Both the position numbers and the translations under genes were made by a program. A DNA stretch of 64,000 bases from Monosporascus cannonballus (Eukaryota; Ascomycota; Sordariomycetes; Xylariales): contig QJNS01000200.1 in the NCBI GenBank assembly GCA_004154925.1, positions 86,979-150,978 of the forward strand, given 5' to 3'. The stretch's first letter is position 1; each line of letters begins with the position of its first letter. Of this stretch, positions 1-15,135 are shown one piece after another. The notes under the pieces are model-generated. The model was not told the DNA's origin. It made no database searches and saw only the letters and a program-made list of their open reading frames with translations.

Positions 1-1305
1 TTAATGTTATATTTAAAAAAGTAAATTGAATTTTTAATTAAAACGATTTAATATATTACGAATTATACCTATAAATAAAAATATGATTATAATCGAAATA
101 TAACTTTATATCTTAGAAGTCTATAAGTTGTGTATTAATTTAATATTTAAATTATTAAAGTGATAATTAAATCGTTAATTCTCAATTTAAATTAAACGGT
201 TATATAAAGTATATCTAAATTAACACAGGATGTAAATTACAGCGGTTTTATAAATATTTTGCGATATTTATTATGATTATAATATAATATTAACTTATAA
301 CTTATATAGACGGGTGAATAATATAAAAAATATATACTTTTTTAGATATTTTAATATTATTAATTATTGAACCCCAAAATCATTTTAATTAATGCGAATA
401 TAATTTAAATTACATATAAGGTTTTGTTTTTGTATTATTTATTTAGAAGTATATTAAGTATAATCCGTTTAAATTTAATAAAAACAAATATTTATTTTGT
501 TCTTTACTACTGAACTGAAGTAATCACGTAAAAATAATTGATTTGCTCATTATATATATCAAGATTTTATTATTTTTCAAATTATCGTTTTTATCGAACC
601 CGCTTTGGTGATTTTTATATAAATAATTTCGAATTTATAAGTTCTAATATATGTAAAAAGTTAAATATATATATATATATATTAATAGAATTTAATCGAG
701 ATTAAGTTATTACGGTTTTTATAATATAATAAATTTGTTTTTTAAATGTATTAACATTACTTTACCTCTATCTTTGTTATTAAACAACGTATATTATTAA
801 AGTTTTATTTTTATTCAGTACTTCAAATTAAAATTATTTTATTTTAATCGGATTTGTTTATAATAAATTACGTATCGTATTTTTTATTGTCGGAATCTTT
901 TACGTTACTTTTTATTATCCCTTTTATTTTTTGATATATAATATACTATTTAATTTACTAGGCCAAAATACTATTCATAATATATTAGTTTTTTTAGAAA
1001 ATTACGGGTTCATTTTATATCTCATTAACCTTAATATAATATATATAATATAACTTATTTATGATTATAAATTATTTAATGACATTATTATTATAACGCT
1101 TAGTATATCACTTCATTAAGATTTAAATAATTTATATTTAATTTAAAACTAATAATATACTTGAGAAGATATATAAAATTATTTAATTATTTTAAATTTT
1201 TATATATAGGAACTTGATTTGTATAAAAGATTTCGGAATTACGAAACTGAATAGTCTTGACATAACTTTTAATACATATCTTTAATTTATTATAATTTTA
1301 ATTAG

Positions 1306-1657
1306 TGTTACGTCCTAATAAGCTACGACATCTAAACACGGTCGCAATAGGAACAACCAAGAAAACTAAGTGGGCCAGGTCACGTGACGGATCACCAACT
1401 TACTAGTGGTGAGCCAGTGAGCCGGATCACTAATCCACTAGTAGTGAGCTAGTGAGTCGAATTAGGATATATACGTTCGTTATTTTTATAGCTTAAATAA
1501 TACTATCTTGTAATATAACTTCGTTATCCAAGATACCCTTGGTATTACGAGCCGTAACCAGTTACTGTAGTTATTGCTTAGAATTTTACGATATTTCTAT
1601 TAATATAAACCTATACGACTTAGGTTTAATAATTAATTAAACAGTTTAATCGTTACA
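1306..1657. repeat. Solo LTR-like element, 352 bp, family 1
   Basis: It begins TGTTACGTCC and ends CGTTACA, the TG...CA ends of an LTR. The flanking 5-mers are ATTAG and ATTAA, a target duplication differing by one G-to-A transition. A diverged copy lies near 57,573-57,885; shared text includes the run around TTCGTTATCTAAGATAC and the 3' end TTTAATAATT-GGTTAAAC. No coding sequence is present. The middle (about 1360-1480) keeps near-normal GC. Confidence 0.55.
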
Positions 1658-1807
1658 ATTAATATAAATAATAATTTCATTAAAAAATATAAGTTATAAA
1701 GCTAACTTTCGAAAAAGTTACTAAATAATTTAAATATATAAATTATTAAAAAACTTAACTACGTTTCATTTAGTGTATACTTTTTAAATATAAGATAAAT
1801 AACAATA

Positions 1808-2016
1808 TGTAAGAATATAGCCCATATAAGAGTAAGGCTGTTAGCCGACCAGCCACCGATCAGCCACGGATCTACTTACTAATATAAATCCACTATCTGG
1901 TAGTTAATAGGCAAAGCCAGATAGAAATAATCTAATATATTTATTTCTTGAAATCTGTTTTAGAACTAGTCGGAGATTACCTTATTCCAGTTCACAGCTA
2001 TCTATTAACTAACGCA
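1808..2016. repeat. Solo LTR-like element, about 209 bp, family 2 (copy 1)
   Basis: It starts TGTAAGAATATAG and ends AACGCA. It is homologous over its whole length, same orientation, to 17334-17540; both contain GCCGACCAGCCACCGATCAG and a CCAGATAGAAATAA segment. Differences between the copies are mostly transitions. No clear target duplication is seen at this copy. Confidence 0.55.
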
Positions 2017-3164
2017 ATATCGATTATCGAACGATTAATATTAAAATGCCGGATTTCTGCCGCATAATTATATTTAATTAAGTTATCGATTTAACGAAAG
2101 ATGTTATATTTGGCGATTTTCTTTTCACAGTAACATAAATAATTATTAAATATGTATTTTAATATATATAAAAAAGAAAAATATACTGTATATTATAAAT
2201 ATTAATATATTTAAGCTAAAAATTCTATAATGTTAATAAAAAAATTTTTTAAAAGTAGCCCAATTATATTAGTATTTGAAAACAAAATTCATTTTATAAT
2301 CATTTGAAATTAATCATTTAATATTTACTTAAAACTAAAAGATTAAAATAATATTATTTGATAATTTTATAAGCAAATATATTAGAATTAAATTTTTTTC
2401 ATTTTAGTAAATAGTAATATGAAAATAAAATATAAAATTATTAATATAAAATTCCCATATTTTCTCTTTAATTTAGTTGATAATATAACTAAAATAATAA
2501 GTAAACTAATTATTGATAAAAACTTTAAATAATTGAACAATTTTCAAGATTTATTTTACTATCGAAAAAGAATCTTAAGTATTTCAAAAACTATATTATA
2601 TATGATATACTTTTCATTTTTGCGCAAAATACGACTTTACTTATTAAATATAATATTTAATAGAAAAAGAGTAAATTAACGGCGTAATATTTCTTTAAAG
2701 TTATTAGTTATATATATAATACTACCATATATGTTATTTACGTTTATATTAATAAAAAACCGATAAAAGTAGCCAATAAGAAAAAACGTTTCGGTTTAAA
2801 AGACTAAATATTTGAAAGGTTAAAGTATTTACTTTAAAGTTTCAAATATATTTTCTGGATTTAATTAACTTAAAAAGATATATTTCGAAATTTGTTAAAA
2901 GTAAGTATAAACTTTATATAATAATATTTCGATTTAGAAACTTATATTATTATTATATTGGCCGAAAAAAGATAGAATTTTATTAAAAATATTGATTACA
3001 ATTTTAAATTATTCTTTTCGTAATAAATTATTTAGTTTAATTAAAATTTAAATTATGTCAAAATTTAAAATTTTTACTTTCATGTCTAATTCTGAAAATA
3101 TAATATTAGAAATTTCGTAATTAATATATATAAGGAAAATTAGTGTTAATAATTTTTAAAAATT

Positions 3165-3395
3165 TGAATCAAACGGTTTTAATTAAGTTTTAAAAATCAT
3201 ACTTTGTTATTAGTCTTTATTTTAAAGGTTTTGTTATCTTTATAGAAATACTTTTTAAAAGGGTATAATTGATATATTGGACCTTTAATAAATACTTTTT
3301 CATTAGAACCTATAGCTATGGCTACGGCTGCTGCGCCGCAGGCGCAGCTTCAACCTTCAAAATAGGGTCCTGATCACGATGAGACAAGTTTGAAG
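3165..3395 (+). repeat. Third copy of the long inverted-repeat arm (partial)
   Basis: The segment ending GCTGCGCCGCAGGCGCAGCT...AGGGTCCTGATCACGATGAGACAAG is homologous to the left arm of the element at about 58985-59785 (GCTGCGCCGCAGG...GGGGCCTGATTTTAATAAGGCAA). Upstream AT-rich sequence also aligns (ACGG-TTTTAATTAAG / ACGG-TATTAATTAAG). The second arm was not found here. The copia element starting near 3.5 kb may interrupt it. Confidence 0.45.
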
Positions 3396-3509
3396 GACGG
3401 GAGCTGGAAAATGATAGGACGCAACGTAACTCATTTGACAGCAAACAACTCCCAGTCATCCGTCTACCAAGTACGTACAACTTTAGTTGAGCCAATGACA
3501 ACGAATGAT

Positions 3510-6500
3510 ACGGAATCAGTCAGCTAGCAAGGTGTTCTATAGTACACTAAATACGAAAAGGTCACCTTCTAATCGGAACATATATACTCCGTTGCTAGGC
3601 TATATATGCCTTATACGTTTTACAAAAATATAGGGAATAAATAAATTTTATATTAAATAATTAAAGTATTTCATAGTTTATATATTAATAACTTAGATAT
3701 TATTAAAATAATATAAGCTCTAGAATAATAATACCCGTGTATAGCTTTTTAAAATAAACTTAATAAGAATTATTTTGGTAATATTTGCTCATATTTATAA
3801 AGGTTTACAAATTAAAACCGTTTTAACGGCATATTTTGAGTTAGATTCTATACGCTTAATATATAGAATTATATAGATTTTAATGATTCATTTTAATAAT
3901 TTATTAAATTAATAAAATCTCATATAGTTTTATATCTACATAAATAATTTCGGTTTTAAATACATAATTATGTTCCGTTTAAAAGGAATGTCTTGTAATT
4001 GGAAAAGCTCAATGCGATGAATGAATCGATTAATACTTCGAAAATAATAATATAAGATAAATAAGAGTATAATTCAAACTTTATAGTATATATCTATAAA
4101 AATTATAAATACGAAAGGTTTTATAAAAATAATAAGAATTGTACGAAATAAGGTTCAGAATTAAGTTTTATAATAATTAACAAAATAAATTTTTAAAAGA
4201 AATATTTATAAAAATAATACGTTAAGTTAACTAAATTATATAAAGTGTATAATAATAAGCTTTAAGTCAAGATTTAACGAAAATATTGTAAATAATTAAA
4301 ATAGATTTGAAAAAACTTAAAATAATATAGCTGCAAAATAACGATACCATATTATAAAAACGGATATATCGATTATATAAATTATATATTCGTACATCAT
4401 ATTGGCATTTATTATAAAAACTTAAATAATTACATTGTAAAAAAATTAAAAACCTGAAATTTATAATAAGTTCAGGAATTATAAAGAAGATTTATTACCG
4501 TTTCATATTATTAAAATATAATTTACTAATAATCGTTAACAAGTTTTAAAATATTATTGTCGACTTTTTAAAACTCTTTATAAAATTTATTAGGTGAAAT
4601 AAAATTAAAAAGAATTTTATTTAATTAATTCAAAATAAACATTTAAATCAAGATTGAAATAAAACCATCGTAAAGGTTTATATTAAAACCGAAATAATAA
4701 TAAACTAAACATAGCAAATATTAAATTTAAAGTATTTATTAAAACAGAAATATAGATTTCTTTATAAATTAATTTAATATTATTGTATATTTTTAACCAA
4801 GCTTTAAAATATTGGTTTTAAAAATATCATGATTTCTTATATGGAATATAAATACCATTTAAAATAATTCTTAAAAAAGAAGTTAAGGGGCTATCGAAAA
4901 ATATAAAAAGTTAATTATTCGAAAAAATAGAAATTTTTTTAAAAAGAAATAAAATAAATATCATCATATTCTTTAATTATTTATCTAAGTAACGAAATAA
5001 ACGTTGAATAATAATATTTAAGAAATTGTTTAATTTTGAAACTAAAATTAAGATATATATATATTTAACGTAATTACTGAATATTTTAATTACAAATTTA
5101 TTGTATAAAAGCACGAAATATATATAAATAGTAATTTAATATAAATTAATAATTACAAACAAAATATTAAAAAAGAATAAAAGAATTAATAATTGTATTT
5201 AAAATAAAGATATTTCATTTATTAATATATTATTAAATAGGTTAAATTAATTCGTTTTTAAACACAATAAGATATTAATGTCGCATATGATATTTACAGT
5301 TTATAAATAAAACGTTAATTTAAACATTACGAAATTATTAAGTATCAACAATAAATTAATATGGTACTTATTTATAAGTAATTTAGATTTTAAAATAATT
5401 ATCTAAGTTTTATTATATATATAAAAAATATAATAAAAATATTTTATAATGATAGAATATTAGATTTGCTATGAAGTAAAAACTAAAAGATAAATACGGT
5501 TTATATTTAAAAAAGCCTCTTCGATTCTATTAAAAAATAACTGTTAATTTTATAAATTTTGAAAAAAGAAACTGAAAAAATATAAATACGTTATATTTAT
5601 TACTCATAAATACTTAAAATCTATTTAAAATAATTAATTGGAAAACTGTAAATTGAAGATGTTAATTAATATATTCCGATATTTTTAAACATTTTTAAAA
5701 AAGAAGATAAGGTTATTGCATAAATAATTCAATAAGACAACGAAATTTGAATATTCAATTTATTTTAAAATATATTTTAATTCTTTTTATAATAGTAAAT
5801 TGTAACTTTTAATTTTTTATAATTATATTTAAAACGAATATATAAAACGCGTAAAGATATAACTAAAATAATAACTGTATTATAAAATAACATTAAATTA
5901 TTTAACTTTATTTATACATATTTTGAAAACGATAATATTCCACTATATTCAAACGTTTAAAATCGTTTTATTTTAATAAACTTTGTATAAAATATATTAC
6001 ATTTTTTTAATATATCTAAAAATAATATTATACTGCTTTATTAAAAGATTTAATAAACATATTTGGAAATATTAATTATATAGTTGATATTATAATTTAA
6101 ACCGTTATAAAAATAAAAACATTATTAATTAAATTTAAAGATTTAAATCGATTATTTTATCAATTATTTTTAACGAATATTTACGAAATTTAAAACCTTG
6201 TAATAAATAAAGATATAATTATGCGAAATATATAATTTAACGAAAAGTTTATATCTATCGAAAATATTAAAAGCTATTTTTATTAATAAAAATAAATTAC
6301 GATGTACTTTTTAATAAATGTTTATATTTGATTAAGTTATAAATTATTTAATTACATATATAAGAACAACAGTTTAAATAAAATAATTTAAATATTAATT
6401 AAATTCAAAGTTATAAAATAAAACAATATTAACGACAAAAGTTATAAAATAAATAAAAAAATAAATTTATTCGTAAAATAATAATTAATCTTATTTAATT

Positions 6501-8742
6501 ATTATATTTAAGTAATTCTGTTTCAATATATCTTTCTCTTCAGCGTTTATTTTAATAACTGTTGAAATTATTTCGTTGATAGAAGAAGTAAAAATAAATT
6601 TAAATCTTTATTACATTATTTCAATTAAAATGTCGCTAAAACACGAAATTATTTTACGGCTAAAGCCTTTTTTACTCTATATTCTTTATTAAAAATAATT
6701 CTCAAAATAATTGTGAAACAAGAAAATTATATGTAACATAACACCTAAATTTTACTTTAATAATATAATTAATAATCGGTCCAAAAAGTACGAAAGTTTA
6801 AGAAATTTAATAATTTAAAATAGACGTATTTTAAGTAAAATAACTTTAAATTATTAATATACAAAAAGGAATTTAAGTTGTAAAAGAGGATATATAAATA
6901 TAATTTATTTTTATCGCTTTAAAGCTATAAACATTAAAATATATATTAAAAAAGATACAAGTTTTTAAACTCTCAAAACGTTTATTTATAAAGTTATAAG
7001 CATATATAGTTGTAAAGAATTATTAATTAACTTCTTATTAAAAAACACATATTTTAAGGTACATATAAATATAGGTTTATAAATTGAATAAAAAGCTTTA
7101 AATATTAATTTATAAGGTTTGATTTATAAAATATAATAATTAATTATCTAAAGAGCACAGAATAATAGACAAATTTTTAGATTTATTGAACAATTCTGTT
7201 AAATGTTAATTGTTATTATAATATAATTATATTTGAAGTTTAAGTAATATAATATTATGCACGTTTTTGTTTACGTAAACTTTCTATATAATATATAGCA
7301 ATAAACATTTTTAAAGTATATATATTTTAACGAAAGGTTTTAATTAAAATATATTTATAGGGTTTAAATATATTGCAGGTGATTTAATAAAGAGAATTTA
7401 TTAATATATTAAAAACCTAAAGAATTTGTGAGGTTTTTTATAAACTTCATTTTTTAATAGGTATTCTTATATTAATAATAATATTATTATATAATATAAA
7501 GTATATAACATGCTACTAATTTCCAATTTTACAAGTTAAGAAATAATATATTTTTATAAAAAATAAATATTTTTAATAGTTTCTTAATGTTAAAATAATA
7601 AAAAGTTACTTTGAATAAAAATATTTTACTGTTTTAATTTGATTTAATAAAGACTTTAATTACGACTATCTTTAAAGAATTATTTACGCAATCTTTTCAA
7701 TATTTCGATAATTACAGTGAAATTGCTATTTAACTTTAATTTAACTTATCCGAATTTAATCAATAAGTATTAAAAGAATAGGTTTGATTTTATATATAGC
7801 GATTAACACTCGATTAGATGTTATTTCATCGTATATTTTAATTAACATAGTTTAATTTAAATCCAAATATTACGTCATATAAGGCTGATAATCAATTTTA
7901 CTTTATACGTAATCGAAATTAAAATATAAGTTTTAGAATTTGAAAATGAGAATTTAATAGATATATAAAGCGATAGCTTTTTTAATAAATAATAAAATTC
8001 ACTGGGAAAATATTTAAATATACGTTACAAAGTTATTTATAAAATAATTAAGTAAAACACAAATAAGTAGAATATACTAATTATTTTATAAGCGAAACGG
8101 AATTTTTAAATTTGGCATAACGTATTAAAAAATGTTTTTCGAAAAATTATAAAATCAGATTTTAATTCAAAACTGAAACTATTAAATATGAAATACGTTA
8201 ATGTGCAAATTATATCATTAATTAATACATGTATAATTTTATTTATAAAAAGTTTATAACATATTAATATACATAATTATGAATTACAAAATATAGTAAA
8301 AGAGCATTTGATTAAAATAAATTATATATTTAAAATAATATATTAACGAATACATTATCGTAAGGCTTATTATAGTAATATGTTAAATATTTTTAAAAAA
8401 TAATGTAAATTAATGAATATGATAAAATCTTTTAAATAAAAAACATTTTGCAAATAATATTAAAAAAGATATAATTTATTAAAAGAAAGTAGTTGATAAA
8501 AATGTAATATAAATAGTTATATTTTTGAAAATAATAAAAATTAATAATTAGCATTTAAAGTATTTTAAAGCGTTAAAAAGGCATATTAGTTACGGAGATA
8601 TACTATAATATATTAAATACGAAAAGATTATCTTTTAATCGAAATATATATACTCCGTTATTAAGCTATACAAACGCTATACACGTTGTGAAAGGGCACG
8701 CAATTAACTGAATATAATAACGCTATTGATATCTCTTATATC
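3510..8742 (+). mobile_element. RIP-degraded Ty1/copia LTR retrotransposon, copy A
   Basis: The 5' boundary carries an LTR segment (TGTTCTATAGTACACTAAATACG at 3533, split here as TGTTCTATAG and TACACTAAATACG). A matching 3' LTR runs from about 8590 to 8742, ending TATATCTAACA. The interior is collinear with copy B. Near 8337-8369 the + strand frame reads as N-I-L-T-N-T-L-S-stop, the mutated counterpart of the RNase H C-terminal motif seen clearly in copy B. No open frame remains. The 5' LTR appears truncated or diverged after about 3622, so that boundary is approximate. Confidence 0.6.
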
Positions 8743-9140
8743 TAACAGAATTATTCGACGTACCGCCTTTTTCAACTAAAAAGCAGTGGATCTACACGGA
8801 TCATCTATCGGGATTCTCTATAACTTCTCTTTTTTCTAAAAAGGTAACTTGTTCTCTTTAGTTTGATGTTATCGATAAACGCAGATTATATAACTGCTGA
8901 AAAATAGTTAAACATTTTCTTTAGTTTTCTTAAAGAGGTAGTTCATAGAAACTCTACTTTGGTCAAAAAAGACGTTGTTATTCGAAATAGATAATGAAGG
9001 TTCGCAATATTTAAATACGCTAACATAAAAAGATTAAAGCCCAGCTTGAAATAATTGTTCCTTTTAAAGCTTACTAATATTTTTAATAAAAGATAATAAA
9101 AAGTTATGACAATTTTTAAAGATTTTTAATAACTAGTTAT
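8743..9140. other. Spacer between the two copia copies
   Basis: Sequence of intermediate GC content, including GTACCGCCTTTTTCAACTAA and CAGTGGATCTACACGG, separates the 3' LTR of copy A from the 5' LTR of copy B. It matches neither element and shows no convincing ORF. It may be original host DNA between two insertions. Confidence 0.4.
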
Positions 9141-12100
9141 ATGTACTATAGTATACTAAATATAGAAAAGTTATCTTTTAATCGAAATATATATATTCTC
9201 TTATTAGATTATATAATCACTATATGTGTTCCGAAACCCTACGTAATCAATTAAATATAATAATATAATTAATATTTTTATAGGTAACAATACAAGGTTT
9301 TAATTATTTAAATAATAATTACTTCATTATTATTAACCGAATAAAAATAATATATTAATAATAATCGTAAATATTTTTAAAAATTTATTAATAATAACTA
9401 TATCGTTAATATTTACAGTTATTTATAAAAATCGTAAAGATAAAAATGGTTTTAAAAAATTAATTTTAAAGAATGTATTTAATATATTGGATTATATTAA
9501 TTTTAATTAATTACTTTAATAACTTATTAAGTTAATAAACTCTAATTTAGCTTTATATCTGAAAAAAAGATTTCGTTTTTAAGCGCGTAATAATAATCCG
9601 TATATCGAAAACAGTTTACAATATAAAAAGGTTAATTTAGCTTATTAATCGATTAATATTTTTAAACTAAAAATAAAAGGTAAATAAGTTTATATTGAGC
9701 GTTTTACGGTATATATCTATAAAAACTATAAATATAAAATCTTTTGTCGAAGTTATAACGATTTTACGTAATAGGTTTTAAAATATATATTTAATTAATA
9801 AAGAAAATATATTTTTAAAGTAGATTTACGAAAGCAATAAATTAAATCAATTAAATTAAATAAAATATATAACAATAAGTTTTATATTATTATTTATATA
9901 AAAATAATACAAATATTTGACGTATATTTTAAATTGAATAAAAATATAAATAAATACATTATATAATAATAGAAGTTTATAGATTTAGAAAATTAATATT
10001 GTATTTTATATATAAAAATACCGGTGATATAAATTAATAATTATATATAATATTAGTTTTTATTTTAAAAACCTAAATCATTATCATTTAAACATTTTAA
10101 AAATCGAAATTAATAACGAAATTAATGATGAATTAATTGAGAATTAAAAATAATTTGCGGTTTCAAAACTTATTAAAATATAACGTATTAATAACTGTTA
10201 AAAAGTTTTAAAATCGTATTTTCGACTTTTTCTAAAATTTTAATAAAACATATTAATTAAAATTATTTCATATAAAGAAACTGAATTTAGTACCAATAAT
10301 TAAGCAATAAATCCTTACCGTAAAATTTAAAATAATACTTATAAAAACTTACTTTTAAATCGAAATAGTAATAAGTAAAAGTGTAACGACTTAAATATTT
10401 AAGATATTCGTTATGAAATTTACATATATTTTTATTACGAAATATCTTTATCTTGTTATATATTTATTAACAAGGATTTATAGAATTTCTATTTTGTTAA
10501 ATTTATAACGATTTATTCAACGATAAAATAATTTTTAATTAATTGATGAGAGATAAACTTAATTAGGATTCGACAAGTAAAAAAATAATATTGATTTTAA
10601 AAAATAAAATAATTTTAAAAATTTAAAGTAAAGATTAATAAACTTTTTATTTAACAACGCATACGATATAATAAAAGTTGAATTTTACTTTTAAAGAACC
10701 TGTTTATTTTCGATTGAAAATTATCAATATATATATTTAACGTAATTAATAAATTCATTAATTAATAATTCCTAATCTTAGAGATCTAAATATATATAAA
10801 TAATAATTTATTTTAATTAATACTTTCGAAAAATTAAATATATTACTTTAAAATTGTTTCTGCATAAAGTATTACGTGAATAGAATATAACGTAATACAA
10901 AACTCTTCAATATAACTTAATATTATCTCGATAATATTAAAAATAACTAATTATATAATAGTAATAAAAGCAATAATTTTACTTGAAACAACTATATTTA
11001 AATATTGATTGCCTTAATAAATACCTTAAATTAATTCGTTTTCGAAAATATTAATACCTTAATTTCCAACGTAATATTTACAGCTTATAAGCGTAACTTT
11101 AATTTAAGAATTATAAAAATATTGAGCAATAACAATACAATTATATAATACTTATGTTTAAGTTGTTGAAAATTTAAAATAATAATTTAATTTTAATTTT
11201 ATGATAAAAAATATATAATTAAAAAGCTTTATAACGGTTCAATATTAGATTTGCGATAAAAACAAAATTAAAACATATATATGCTATATATTACAAAAAG
11301 AAATTTTCTAATTAGGTCTAAAAAAGGCTGTTAATTTTACGAATTTTAAGAAAACTCCGAAAAAATCAAAATACGTAATATATATTGTCGTTAGATATTT
11401 AAAATATATTTAAAACATTTATTTTAAAAATCGAATATAGAATATTATAATTAATATATTTCAATATTTTTATGGATTTATAATAGTTTAAGATATAAAT
11501 ATTTTATTTACGATTAAATATTATAATAAAATGTTAAAATTTTATTTATTTAAATATATTATGTACGTTTTTTATATACATTAAATTAAAATTTGTAATA
11601 TTTTATATATAAATTTAAAATAAAGATATAAAATGTTTTAAAAACTATAACTAAGAAGAAAATAGCCGTATTATACAATAACGTTAAATTATCTGCATTT
11701 TTAATTATATATATTTTTAAAATCATAATATATTTATATAATCGAATGGCTAAATACGTTTCACTTTAATAAATTTCGTATATAGTTTATTATATTTATT
11801 TAACGTATAAAACTAATATAATAATATTTCATCGCAAGCTTTAATAAACTTGTAAAGAAATATAAAAAATTAGTTATTTTGCTATATTACCTCAAAAAAA
11901 TAAACCGTTTTAACGCCAAGATATATTAAAAGTTCTTATCTACATTTAAGTATAAAAGCCCCGAAACTATTTCTTTATATTATTTCTCTCTTTTTTAAAA
12001 AGTCGTCCCGATTCTTTAATTAGCAAACCTTTTATAACCTATGGAGAAGTTCTTAAAAATAACTCGTATTTTTATTTGTTATTTTTTTACTTACTAATTT

Positions 12101-15100
12101 CTTTTAACTGCATAACTTCTTCAACAATACGTATAATAATTAACGGTTAAAATACGTTAAAGTTTTAAAGGATCAAATACAACTTTAATCGTTTGTAATA
12201 TCGAAATATAATCGATCGAAATAATAATAAAAGTAAGAAAACCCTTAGTATCATAAACTATTAATATTATCGTACGGTAACCAATGGCCGACTACATTAT
12301 TAAATATGCATAAATAACTTATTTGACCTTATAAATATAACGAAAGCCTCGTCTCGACGATCTATAAGAAATTCTTAACATTTTTCAACTTTTATATCGA
12401 ATTCGAATCTTAACTTATAGTCACAACTAGTAGCTAACATACTCGATTAATAGTAAAACAATATAAAAGAATAAAAAAGCTAGCTATTTCGTTAAATAAG
12501 CTAAAATATCAACAATATTAACGCTAAAATACGTTAAAAGTCCTTATTCGTACTTAAATAAGAAATACACTGAGCCTATTTTCCGACAAACGTTATTTAC
12601 GAATTTACGATTATTTAACTTACATTATAACGATAACCGTTATAAACAAAATTTAAAAAAAATTAAACATTTTAATTAATTATTGTGTTAATTATTTATT
12701 AATCAGTATTTATACAATTTGAAAACACTTGTAAAAAAAATAAATTACTATAAGTAAAAACGGATACTTTAACGAAAAAGTTATTTTTATAGAAAATGTT
12801 AAGGATTTTAAAATTATCTTTTTCTATTTTAATAAAACCAAATTAAAAAGGTGTTTTTTTAATATATATTACATTTAATTAAGTTACAAAGTATATAAAT
12901 ATATATATATATAGAACATGAAAATTAAAATAAAGTAATTTAAATAACAATGAAATTAGAACTTTCAAAATAAAATATTTTTAATATAAAAATTTATAAA
13001 ATAAATAAAAGGAGTTTGTCTACAAAAGATTAAATACTTTATATAATCTTCTTATTTACGTTATTTGTATTATTTAAATTATTATATTCTTCAACGTTTT
13101 CTTTAGTAATTATTGAAATTATAACGCTAATGAAACAATTAAAATAATATTAAATTTTTATTATATTATTTAACATCAAATAACGAGAAAAAGCAAAAGT
13201 GTTTAATAATTAAGAATTTGCTTATCGTATATTTCGCTTCGAAATATTTATTTCCAAATGTATTTTAAAGTATAAAAATTTATGTTTAATATTAAACCTA
13301 AATATTTTTTATTAATATAATCGATAATCGGCTGATGAATTGCGAAAGTTTAAAGAAATTAATAATTCGAAATACGTATCGTCTTAATTAATCGAATTTT
13401 AATTTATTAATTTATAAAAACTACTTACGTTGTAAAACGAGATATATAAATATAATGTATTTTTATTATTACGAAATTATAAAGTTTAAATATATATTTG
13501 TTAAAGCAAAGACCTTTGAAAATAGAAAGCATATTTTTAAAGTTATAAAAATGTATAATTTTAAGAAATTATTATATAAGTCTTTATAAAAGAAAAATAT
13601 TTTTAAAAGTATTTATAAATATATATTTATAAATTCGATAAAAGAGAATTAAATATAAAAATATTAAACGCGATGTATAATACCTAATAACTAGCAATTT
13701 GAAAACATATATAATAATGTATATATATATACGTTTACTTGAATCTTTTTAATTTATGAAATGTTATTATAATTTAATTTAATTTAAAATTTAAATAATA
13801 TAATATTACTAACTTTTTCGTTTACACGAATTTCCTTTACAACGTATATATAAAAACGTTTTTAAAATATTTATATCGAAGTAAAAAGATTTATCGTTTT
13901 TATAACAGAAAAGTATTACTAATATATTAAAGATTCAAGATTTAATTTTGTTTTTTATAAAGTTTATTATTTGTTCAATGAAACATTATTTTCCTTAATA
14001 ATATTATCGCTATAAACTATAACAAAAATTAATATTTCATTAATTAAGTAATTTAATAAATTAGAATACGGTAAACATTTATAATAAATAAAACGTTTTA
14101 ACAATTATATGATATCAAAATATAATAAAAATTACATTGAACGAAAAACTTTATTACTTTAATTTAATTTATCTTAATTTAATTAATATATTTTGAAAAG
14201 TTGATTACATTCGTATTAAATAATATCTACTTTAATGTATTGTTTATTTGCTTTTAATTAATGCAATATTATCAAAGTTTAAGTATTACATGTTGCGAAA
14301 TAAGTAAATAAATTATATAATATTTAATTAGAAATAAAATATTAGCTTAATAAATTAAAAGTAAAAATTCAATAAATATATAAAACGATACTTTTTTCAC
14401 ATATAATATAATAGATCGAAAAAGTTTCAAATATACGTTATATATTTATTTAAACAAAATAAAAAGATAAAAAATAAAACAATACAATATAATAAATATC
14501 TTTATAACCGAAATAGAATTATTATATTGACGTAAATGATTTAAAATGTTTTTTAATTAATTGTAATGTTAAAGAATAAGTTCAAATCGATATTATTAAA
14601 TATATAATGTAATAATTTATAAATTATGTAATTGATTATTATAAATATCGTTTTTATATCTATATTAGAATATTTTAATAAATTAAAATATTAATTATAA
14701 CAAATGCCAAAAACACCGTAATTAAAATAAATTACATATTTTCGGATAATATATTAGCAGATACATTAACAAAAACATTGTTATCAAAAATTTATAATAT
14801 TTTTAAAAACGAATTAAAATTAATAAAAATCATAACAGTTTTTCAATAACTGCATAATAATATACAAGGAATTTTAATTACTAGAAATAATGCAAAATAA
14901 ATAACTATAATATTAAAAATTAATAAAAATAATAATTAACGTTTTAAATACTTTAAAACGTTAAAGGGGTATATTAATTAGCCAGATGTGGTATAGTACA
15001 CCAAATACGGAAAAGTCACCTTTTGATCGGAATATATATATTCCGTTACTAGGCTACACAAACGCTGTACGCGTTGCGAGAACGTACGCAATTAGCTAAT

Positions 15101-15135
15101 TACAACAACGCAACTGATGTCACTTATATCTGACA
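9141..15135 (+). mobile_element. RIP-degraded Ty1/copia LTR retrotransposon, copy B
   Basis: A 5' LTR segment (TGTACTATAGTATACTAAAT) begins at 9141 and ends GGTAACA near 9290. The 3' LTR lies at about 14971-15135 and ends TATATCTGACA, with a purine run AAAGGGG just before it. At 14748-14780 the + frame reads N-I-L-A-D-T-L-T-K-T-L, preceded by I-N-Y-I-F-S-D. This matches the end of copia RNase H, whose consensus is close to LADILTKPL, so the polyprotein runs on the + strand with the copia domain order. The element is otherwise riddled with stops by C-to-T/G-to-A change. Clear target duplications were not found. Confidence 0.7.
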
